This document shows, piece by piece, positions 57,630 to 64,000 of a DNA stretch of 64,000 nucleotides. Each line of letters starts with the position of its first letter. Positions within the stretch are counted from its first letter, which is position 1. Source of the DNA: a virus. The stretch lies in IMG/VR virus record IMGVR_UViG_3300020421_002402, positions 46,194 to 110,193 of that record. The stretch is one strand, 5' to 3'. The position numbers and the translations under genes are program-made. The notes beneath the pieces are model-generated. The model was given only the letters and a program-made list of their open reading frames with translations. It ran no database searches and was not told where the DNA came from.

Positions 57630-58436
57630 ATGGATCATTATCAAACATTAGGTGTATCACCACAAGCAGACGAAAAGGAAATTAAGAAAGCCTATCGTAG
57701 ACTTGCGGGTAAACATCATCCAGATAAAGGCGGAGATGAAAATGAATTTAAGAAAATACAAAAAGCATACGAAACTCTTAGCAATCCTGAAAAACGCCAG
57801 CAATACGATAATCCAAACCCATTCGAAGGCGGCGACCCATTTAGTCAAGGTGGCTTCAACTTTAGGGGAGACTTTGGAGATGTATTCCAAGACATATTTG
57901 GGAGAGGATTCCAACAAAGACAGCCAACGAGGAACCCAGACGGAGTAGTTGATTTACATTTAGAACTGCATGAAGTATATCATGGCACAGAAAAAATGAT
58001 AAACACAGGCTACGGCACATTTAAAATAACAATACCTGCAGGAACTAGACATGGCACTAAATTTAATATGCATGGTAAAGGACCTGTGGAACATCAAGGA
58101 CTGCCACCTGGAGACCTTATAGTTAGATGCTTTGTACACAGTCCACCTGAATGGGATAGACGTAATGACGATTTATATATCAGAGTACAAGTAGATTACT
58201 TAGAAGCAATAGCAGGTACTGAAGTTAGAATCACTCAGTTAGATAATAGACAGTTAGATATAAAGATTCCTAAATTAACAAACCCAGGATCACAACTCAA
58301 ATTGCAAGGTAAAGGTATGCCTAATCCACAGAATGGTAGGGTAGGAAATCTCATAGTAGTAGTGGAAGTTGTTAGTCCAAACTTAACAGATGAACAGATT
58401 TCAAGAATACAAGATATTAAAAACAACAAAGAGTAA
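57630..58436 (+). CDS. dnaJ: DnaJ/CbpA-type co-chaperone
   Basis: 268 residues: J domain with HHPDKGGD (HPD at about 34-36), G/F region (GGDPFSQGGFNFRGDFGD), then C-terminal domains I and II (VDLHLELHEVYHG ... RCFVHSPPEWDRRNDDL). No zinc finger, so CbpA-like. Stimulates DnaK. Leaderless spacing; next gene (clpA) is also chaperone machinery. Confidence 0.93.
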   Translation: MDHYQTLGVSPQADEKEIKKAYRRLAGKHHPDKGGDENEFKKIQKAYETLSNPEKRQQYDNPNPFEGGDPFSQGGFNFRGDFGDVFQDIFGRGFQQRQPTRNPDGVVDLHLELHEVYHGTEKMINTGYGTFKITIPAGTRHGTKFNMHGKGPVEHQGLPPGDLIVRCFVHSPPEWDRRNDDLYIRVQVDYLEAIAGTEVRITQLDNRQLDIKIPKLTNPGSQLKLQGKGMPNPQNGRVGNLIVVVEVVSPNLTDEQISRIQDIKNNKE

Positions 58437-58439
58437 ATA
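58432..58439 (+). promoter_or_regulatory. Late-type motif before clpA, leaderless spacing
   Basis: AGTAAATA, 5 nt, ATG at 58445; overlaps the dnaJ stop codon. Confidence 0.5.
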
Positions 58440-58444
58440 TTAGT

Positions 58445-60643
58445 ATGAGTAATGTAGATAATGTAATAGAATGTGCAATTGAATATGCTGAGGACAGACA
58501 GCATGAATATGTCACTGTTGAACACTTAATGTTATGCCTATTAGAGAATGAAGAAATCATAGAAATAGTAGATAATATTACAGGCGACAGGGAAGTTGCT
58601 ATTAATGATTTGCGAAACTATTTAGACGACAAGGATTATAATGGACTTGTGGGAGAAACTCCTTGGGATGGTAAGCCTAAGAAAACTACAAGTGTAGAAC
58701 GAGTAATGCAACGAGCATTTGCACAAGTTATCTTTAGTGCTAGAGACCAAATAAATCCAGTTGATATATTTGTGAGTATTTTATCTGAGGATAAATCACA
58801 TGCACAATACTACTGTGAACTAAATGGTATAAACAGATTAGCAGTTGTTGAGTATATTACTAAGCATGTTTCTACAGTACAAAGTTTAAAAGAAGCAGAA
58901 GAGTTTTTAATAAATCTAAATGAAAGAGCGGCACAAAGCGAAATAGATCCTTTAATAGGAAGACAAGATGAGGTTGACGATGTTGTTCACATACTTGCTA
59001 GACGTAAAAAGAATAATCCATTACTAATAGGTGAACCTGGTGTAGGTAAAACTGCAATAGCAGAAGGACTTGCATTAAAGATTGTAGAAGGGCAAGTACC
59101 TAATGCATTAAAAGAAAAGATTGTGTACAGTTTAGACGTAGGTGGATTACTTGCAGGAACTAGATACAGAGGAGACTTTGAAGAACGTATTAAAGTAGTG
59201 CTAGACAGTTTAGAAAAGAATAAAAATGTAATACTGTTCATAGATGAAATACATATGATTATGGGTGCCGGTAGTGCTGGCGGCAGTAGTGTAGACATAG
59301 CAAACTTAATGAAACCAATATTGGGTAGAGGTAAGTTATTAACTATGGGTGCAACAACTAGCGATGAATATAGCACACATTTTGAAAAGGATAGAGCATT
59401 AATGCGTAGGTTCCAAAGAGTAGAAGTAGAGCCTACTGATGTTGAAACAACAACAGAAATTGTAAAAGGATTACAACCTTACTTCGAAGAATTTCATCAA
59501 GTCAGTTACGAGGTTGACTTGTTAGAAAAAAGTGTTGACTTAGCACATAGATATATCAAGAACAAATACTTTCCAGACAAAGCAGTTGACGTGATGGATG
59601 CCGCAGGTGCTAAAACAAAACTAAGAGGAGAGCAAACTGTTCTAATGGATGATGTACTTTCTGTTATTAGTAAGATGAGCAACATAGGAAAAGATGTAAT
59701 TGATATTGATAGCACCGAAGGTTATAAAAGTTTAGATAAAAGAATTAAAACAAAAGTGTTTGGACAAGATGATGCAGTGGATCAAATTGTAGAAGCAATA
59801 CTTGTTAGCAAGTCTGGTTTAAGAGAGCCTAACAAGCCTATTGGTTCTTTCCTACTATTAGGTCCTACTGGTACAGGTAAAACTGAAACAGCCAAACAGT
59901 TAGCAGAACAATTAGAAAGTAAACTGATACGTTTTGATATGAGTGAGTATCAAGAAAGACATAGTGTCAGTAAACTAATTGGAGCACCTCCTGGTTACGT
60001 TGGACATGCCGAAGGTAAAATGGGTCAAGGTCAACTACTTACAAGTGTTGAAGACAATCCTAATTGCGTACTTCTATTAGATGAGGTTGAAAAAGCCGCA
60101 CCAGAAGTACTACAGGTATTATTACAAGTGATGGACGATGGACGATTAACAGGTGCTACAGGTAAAACAACTGATTTTACCAATGTAGTTTTACTCATGA
60201 CAAGTAACCTAGGAGCCTCTGATGCTGAGAAACTTAAGATTGGTTTTGGTAAAAACATCAAAGAGAATGTAGATGTTAAAGCAGTACAAAGTTTCTTTAC
60301 TCCAGAGTTTAGAAATAGAATAGATGCAGTTATTAAATTTAACAAGTTAAGCACAGAAGTAATACAAAAAATTGTTAAACGACTTGAAGATGAGATTAAC
60401 GAGCAACTTAAAGATAAAAACATTGTAATTAAATTAGACAGCGATACTGTAAATTATTTTGTAGAGAATGGCTATGAACCTTCAATGGGTGCTAGACCGT
60501 TAAAAAGATTGTTTGAAGGAGACCTTAAGAAACCTTTGAGTAAGAAAATATTGTTTGAAGACTTAAAAAACGTAACAGTAAATGTAAAAATAATAGATGG
60601 AACGATTAACATTGAAAGCACTGAACAAAAAGAACAAGTATAA
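58445..60643 (+). CDS. clpA: ClpA-type double-AAA+ unfoldase
   Basis: 732 residues, ClpA size; no M-domain, so not ClpB. N-domain (1-145, HEYVTVEHLMLCLL), first AAA+ with GEPGVGKTA and VILFIDEIHMI, second with GPTGTGKTETAK and LLLDEVEKA, sensor 2 GARPLKR, and an IGFG loop near LKIGFGKN that can dock on ClpP. Partners encoded nearby: ClpS (12.4 kb), ClpP (40.6 kb). Confidence 0.95.
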   Translation: MSNVDNVIECAIEYAEDRQHEYVTVEHLMLCLLENEEIIEIVDNITGDREVAINDLRNYLDDKDYNGLVGETPWDGKPKKTTSVERVMQRAFAQVIFSARDQINPVDIFVSILSEDKSHAQYYCELNGINRLAVVEYITKHVSTVQSLKEAEEFLINLNERAAQSEIDPLIGRQDEVDDVVHILARRKKNNPLLIGEPGVGKTAIAEGLALKIVEGQVPNALKEKIVYSLDVGGLLAGTRYRGDFEERIKVVLDSLEKNKNVILFIDEIHMIMGAGSAGGSSVDIANLMKPILGRGKLLTMGATTSDEYSTHFEKDRALMRRFQRVEVEPTDVETTTEIVKGLQPYFEEFHQVSYEVDLLEKSVDLAHRYIKNKYFPDKAVDVMDAAGAKTKLRGEQTVLMDDVLSVISKMSNIGKDVIDIDSTEGYKSLDKRIKTKVFGQDDAVDQIVEAILVSKSGLREPNKPIGSFLLLGPTGTGKTETAKQLAEQLESKLIRFDMSEYQERHSVSKLIGAPPGYVGHAEGKMGQGQLLTSVEDNPNCVLLLDEVEKAAPEVLQVLLQVMDDGRLTGATGKTTDFTNVVLLMTSNLGASDAEKLKIGFGKNIKENVDVKAVQSFFTPEFRNRIDAVIKFNKLSTEVIQKIVKRLEDEINEQLKDKNIVIKLDSDTVNYFVENGYEPSMGARPLKRLFEGDLKKPLSKKILFEDLKNVTVNVKIIDGTINIESTEQKEQV

Positions 60644-61298
60644 AGGAATAAAACTATCTGGTAGTCCTAAAGTTTTTTATGGCAAGTATCCTTATAGAAT
60701 AAAAATATTAGGTAATAACATCATTACCTACTTCGAAGAAGATTCACAAAATAGTTCTTACAATGATACTTTCTCCAAAATGTTAGACTTTGTTTGGGAG
60801 TATCCTAAAACAGTTAAACTGTTAAATGGTTGGTCTCGATATGCTTATTTTCATAGTAAAGATACATTTGATAAATTTATAGACAACTTCAGTGATTCAA
60901 TTGAAGAAGTTACAGGCCCTTTAAACAAAACACATGCTTCACACTTAGCAACAGTTAATGCAGAAAACTATTGGGATTTCAAACAACATGTTATTAGAAA
61001 AGACAATTACTTTGGTAAATGGGATACCAAACTAATTTTAAGATACCCAGTAAGCACATACCATGGCACGTTTTATGGAAAACTTCATAACTCAAGTGGT
61101 TACAAACAAACAATGAATCACTTTAGAAAGGTAGGTGAGACTGTTAGAGATTGTAGCGGTGATGGAGATGTACGTCAACATCAACGTACAATTTATGTCA
61201 ATAGTACTGATATGGAAGACATAAGCATGTTCTTAAAACTAAAATATGCAGATTGTGTCCAATGTATTGTCAGTGTATTGGTCGTTGAAAATCTCTAA
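60597..61298 (+). CDS. Protein of unknown function
   Basis: 233 residues from ATG at 60597 (47-nt overlap with clpA); TTG at 60612 is an alternative. Basic, with KVFYGKYPYRIKILGNNIITYFEED and a later FYGKLHNSSGY. No family recognised. Confidence 0.6.
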   Translation: MERLTLKALNKKNKYKGIKLSGSPKVFYGKYPYRIKILGNNIITYFEEDSQNSSYNDTFSKMLDFVWEYPKTVKLLNGWSRYAYFHSKDTFDKFIDNFSDSIEEVTGPLNKTHASHLATVNAENYWDFKQHVIRKDNYFGKWDTKLILRYPVSTYHGTFYGKLHNSSGYKQTMNHFRKVGETVRDCSGDGDVRQHQRTIYVNSTDMEDISMFLKLKYADCVQCIVSVLVVENL

Positions 61299-61302
61299 AA
61301 GC

Positions 61303-61310
61303 GATAAATA
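61303..61310 (+). promoter_or_regulatory. Late-type motif, leaderless spacing
   Basis: GATAAATA, 5 nt, ATG at 61316; no ribosome site. Confidence 0.6.
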
Positions 61311-61315
61311 CAAGT

Positions 61316-61729
61316 ATGAGCATCAATCGAAAATCAATTTTAATGCAGAGTTCAACAGGCTCTACTATGTCTTTGACTACAAATAATGTAGAAGGAGATA
61401 GTTATTATGGATACTCAGATGGTATTCACACCATAGCAGTATCATACAATTCATTTAAAGGTAGAGTAAGTGTACAAGGAACTTTAGCATTAACACCCAC
61501 AGACGCAGACTTCTTTGATATACAAATACCAGGTGGATTAACTGCCGCAGGCGGTGGATATAAACAGTTTCCAACCACAGGGACTTCAGGATTTACTGGA
61601 GTAGAAGCATATACTATCACAGGCAACTTTACATACTTAAGAATTAAGATAGATAGAAGTCATTTAGGCGATGGTACTACATACGATTCTGCGTATGGTT
61701 CTATAAACTACATTAGATTATCAGCATAA
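61316..61729 (+). CDS. Small beta-rich virion protein
   Basis: 137 residues, T/G/Y-rich beta protein with GDSYYGYSDGIHTIAVS and FPTTGTSGFTGVEAYT. Directly before the fibre gene and on a late-type motif; probable fibre or capsid accessory protein. Confidence 0.65.
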   Translation: MSINRKSILMQSSTGSTMSLTTNNVEGDSYYGYSDGIHTIAVSYNSFKGRVSVQGTLALTPTDADFFDIQIPGGLTAAGGGYKQFPTTGTSGFTGVEAYTITGNFTYLRIKIDRSHLGDGTTYDSAYGSINYIRLSA

Positions 61730-61794
61730 ATTAAAGATTTATTACATCTGCATCAAAGTCACGAGTTCTAAAGACTGTCAACTTTGCTAAAAAC

Positions 61795-61802
61795 GATAAA
61801 TA
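61795..61802 (+). promoter_or_regulatory. Late-type promoter for the fibre gene
   Basis: GATAAATA, 25 nt before ATG at 61828. Confidence 0.6.
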
Positions 61803-61827
61803 CTGTTTATAACATAGGATTTATCGA

Positions 61828-64000
61828 ATGGCAATTAGTTCAAATGAAACAATATCTTTTAACCTAGATGGCGTTACTGACAATCAAATATTAGTATATG
61901 ATGCTTCAACAGGTTCGTTTAAGAATGAAACGGCGGCTGTAAGTGCCAATGCCAGTGTAACTGGACTAGGAAGAAACGTAGGCTCACAAGGTGTTGGTCT
62001 TTACAAACAAAATGATAGTCAATACTTAGAATTTTATAAGTTACAGTCAGGTGCTAACACCACATTGACTTTGACTGACAATGTACTTTTTATTGATGCA
62101 GTTGTTGGTGCAGGTTCTACTACTATTGGAAGTGCTAATGCTAATACAGTTTTAGTTGCAGATGCAACTGGTAATGTATTAAATGGATCAGACAGTTTAA
62201 CATTTGATGGAACTACATTTAGTTTCTTAGGCTCAGGCAACAATGTCACAGTAGCAAATGGTTTAGTTACTGCTAACAATCTAGTAACAACAAACTTAAC
62301 ATTTGGTGGCATAGCAATGCCAACAGCAGACGGTACTGCTAATCAAATACTAATTACAAATGGTTCTAACGTATTAAGTTTTGCCAATCAACAAGATATA
62401 TCCGTAAAAACAGATAATACAGCCTTTAATGCTCACGTGGCACAGGCAATGGTTACCACGGCTCACAATGCTCCAGCATTGGATAATACATATGACTTAG
62501 GTAACAGTTCAAACAAATTCAGTGAAGTGTTCAGTACATACTTTAGAGGTACGGCTGACTTGGCAGTAAATGCCACTAACTTAGGATCACAACCTGCGGC
62601 TAACTATAGACTAGCGGCAGACAGTTATACATCAGCACAAGTTGATGCCTTAATAGCCAATGTAGATACTGCTAATACAAGTGGATTACTATCCAATATT
62701 ACAGTTACAAATGGCACAACATCTTTTGTAGATACAAAAGTAGATTTAAGAGGTGATGGTAATATTACTATTACTCCAGATACTGCAAACAAAAGAGTTA
62801 CTATTGGATTAGATGCAACTGACATAGCCACTAGAGCATTCAGACAAATAGCAGTATCAGGACAAAACAATGTGGTTGCAGACAGTTCTTCAGACACATT
62901 AACATTTGTTGCTGGTACTAACATGTCAATTACAACAAGTGATGCAGGCGATAGCATTACATTTACAAGCACCGGTGGTGGCGGCGGTGGCGGCAATAGT
63001 AATATTGCTCTTACAGATTTCAGTGTTTCAAGTCAAACACCAAGTGGTAACGGAAGTTTATCATATAATAATGCAGGTGTATTTACATTTACTCCTGCTA
63101 ACATTCAAGCAACAACTCAAAGTTTAAGTTGGAATGCAGGATCAAGCGAACTAAGTATTTCAAGTGGTAATACAGTTGATTTAAGTGTATTGGCGGCTCA
63201 GGACATATCCATTAGTGGTAATGTTATTAGCCTTACAGGACAATCAGGTAATGTAGATTTAACAAGCACACTGGCAGGCGTGGCAGGCAATTATGGCGAC
63301 AGTAATGTTGCTACATATTTGACAACAAATAATTATGCACAAGATAGTGATATCACTAGTGCTAATACAAACATGCAGACGTATGTTAATACTGCAAATA
63401 CAAACATGCAAACATACGTTGATACAGCAAATACGAATATGCAGACCTATGTTAATACTGCAAATACAAATGTTGTAGCATACGTTGACAATCAAGTTAC
63501 TTTATTAAAAGGCGGAGCCAATGTTAATTTAGACAGTTTGGCAGAAGTTGCCAATGCCTTAAACAACAGTAATACACAATTATCTACAGTAGCATTTACT
63601 GGTAATCATACAGATGTACAGAACAGACCTACTATAGCATTAAGTGGTAGTGACCTAACATACGATGGAACTACACTTGACCTTAGTGGCTTAGGTGCTA
63701 CAGGTCCACAAGGACCACAGGGTAATGCTGGTACAAACGGAACAGACGGAACAAGTATATCAAGTGGTGCAATAAGTGGTAGTACACTAACACTCACAAT
63801 GAGTGACAGTAGTACAATCAATGTAACAGGTAATGTTGTAGGACCACAAGGTGCAACTGGAGCCGCTGGTAGTAATGGTACAGACGGAACAGATGGTGTT
63901 GGTATAACAAGTGTAAGTTTAGTTGGTGGTGCTAATTTAGTACTTAACTATTCAAACAGTTCAACACAAGATGTAGGAAACATTAAAGGACCTACAGGTT
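61828..64000 (+). CDS. Large tail-fibre protein, 3' end outside window
   Basis: An open frame of at least 724 residues from ATG at 61828 to the window edge. S/T/N/G-rich fibre sequence with a LDNTYDLGNSSNKFSEVFS segment found in phage fibres, a poly-Gly run (about residue 385), an 11-residue tandem repeat (NTNMQTYVNTA-like, four copies), and collagen-like G-x-y stretches (GATGPQGPQGNAG and VGPQGATGAAG) that form triple-helical shafts. Trimeric tail-fibre or side-fibre subunit binding the host surface. Confidence 0.88.
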   Translation, partial: MAISSNETISFNLDGVTDNQILVYDASTGSFKNETAAVSANASVTGLGRNVGSQGVGLYKQNDSQYLEFYKLQSGANTTLTLTDNVLFIDAVVGAGSTTIGSANANTVLVADATGNVLNGSDSLTFDGTTFSFLGSGNNVTVANGLVTANNLVTTNLTFGGIAMPTADGTANQILITNGSNVLSFANQQDISVKTDNTAFNAHVAQAMVTTAHNAPALDNTYDLGNSSNKFSEVFSTYFRGTADLAVNATNLGSQPAANYRLAADSYTSAQVDALIANVDTANTSGLLSNITVTNGTTSFVDTKVDLRGDGNITITPDTANKRVTIGLDATDIATRAFRQIAVSGQNNVVADSSSDTLTFVAGTNMSITTSDAGDSITFTSTGGGGGGGNSNIALTDFSVSSQTPSGNGSLSYNNAGVFTFTPANIQATTQSLSWNAGSSELSISSGNTVDLSVLAAQDISISGNVISLTGQSGNVDLTSTLAGVAGNYGDSNVATYLTTNNYAQDSDITSANTNMQTYVNTANTNMQTYVDTANTNMQTYVNTANTNVVAYVDNQVTLLKGGANVNLDSLAEVANALNNSNTQLSTVAFTGNHTDVQNRPTIALSGSDLTYDGTTLDLSGLGATGPQGPQGNAGTNGTDGTSISSGAISGSTLTLTMSDSSTINVTGNVVGPQGATGAAGSNGTDGTDGVGITSVSLVGGANLVLNYSNSSTQDVGNIKGPTG
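63364..63489 (+). repeat. 33-nt tandem coding repeat in the fibre gene
   Basis: Three full units and one partial unit coding for NTNMQTYVNTA-like peptides, with nucleotide variation between copies. A coding repeat, not CRISPR. Confidence 0.85.

Noticed and set aside
58445-60643. ClpB disaggregase
   Set aside because: No middle coiled-coil domain between the AAA+ modules and an IGF-type ClpP loop is present, so ClpA fits better.
63364-63489. Repeats with regular spacing, CRISPR-like at first sight
   Set aside because: Unit is 33 nt, in frame, codes for an 11-residue peptide repeat in a fibre gene; no spacers.
1-64000. Bacterial chromosome or prophage
   Set aside because: suf, clp, fabF and nadE suggested it, but clamp loader, PhoH, fibres, late octamers, microprotein runs and the lack of host operons fit a virus throughout; no integrase or att site seen.

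Overview
The window reads as the interior of a large, AT-rich marine myovirus genome of the T4-like superfamily, infecting a Gram-negative host. It is not a bacterial chromosome. Evidence: about 100 tightly packed, overlapping, mostly short genes; a T4 gp44-type clamp loader; PhoH, Hsp20, MazG, dCMP deaminase and a stand-alone radical SAM protein, all usual in T4-like marine phages; fibre and structural proteins with PKD and collagen-like repeats; lysis-type proteins; and repeated copies of a T4-late-promoter-like octamer (NATAAATA). No tRNA, rRNA, IS element or CRISPR array was seen. The molecule enters the window inside a UV-endonuclease gene and leaves it inside a giant fibre gene.

Layout. 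1-3.2 kb: UvdE, ferredoxin, SleB-like wall hydrolase, Snase-like nuclease, QueD-like enzyme. 3.2-9.2 kb: two genes sharing a V/E/K repeat, ClpX, ribosomal protein bS21, two cytidylyltransferases, ferritin-like protein, cupin. 9.2-11.3 kb: HTH protein, outer-membrane porin, DUF2061 protein. 11.3-18.1 kb: Hsp20, ribosomal protein bL33, ClpS and a SufB-C-D-S-T operon. 18.1-24.5 kb: small unknown and membrane microproteins, ParB-like plus HNH pair, peroxiredoxin. 23.7-36.7 kb: methyltransferase-like paralogues, FabF, dCMP deaminase, two SDRs, TauD-like oxygenase, MazG, glycosyltransferase, GMP reductase, UDP-sugar dehydrogenase, NadE. 37-45 kb: lipoprotein, class 3 lipase, SufE, ClpP, DnaE-like fragment, GroES-like protein. 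45-49 kb: two long structural genes on the minus strand. 49-54.6 kb: clamp loader, radical SAM, holin candidate, Fe-ADH, PhoH. 54.7-64 kb: structural-type genes, spanin candidates, acyl carrier protein, DnaJ, ClpA, fibre genes.

How they fit together. Three virus-borne systems stand out. (1) A SUF Fe-S assembly set (SufB, C, D, S, T in one operon; SufE 22 kb away) plus ferredoxin, ferritin-like protein and peroxiredoxin. (2) A Clp proteolysis set (ClpX, ClpP, ClpS, ClpA) plus DnaJ, Hsp20 and a GroES-like protein. (3) Host-translation parts (bS21, bL33) in a genome where many promoters sit so close to the start codon that the transcripts should be leaderless: TTGACA-N16/17-TATAAT-N6-ATG for sigma70-type promoters and NATAAATA-N5-ATG for late-type ones. 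Carbohydrate/surface, fatty-acid (FabF + ACP), NAD and nucleotide genes add metabolic control. A further whole-window signal is the apparent absence of GCWGC and near absence of AGCT. All functional calls come from motif recognition by eye; no database search was possible.
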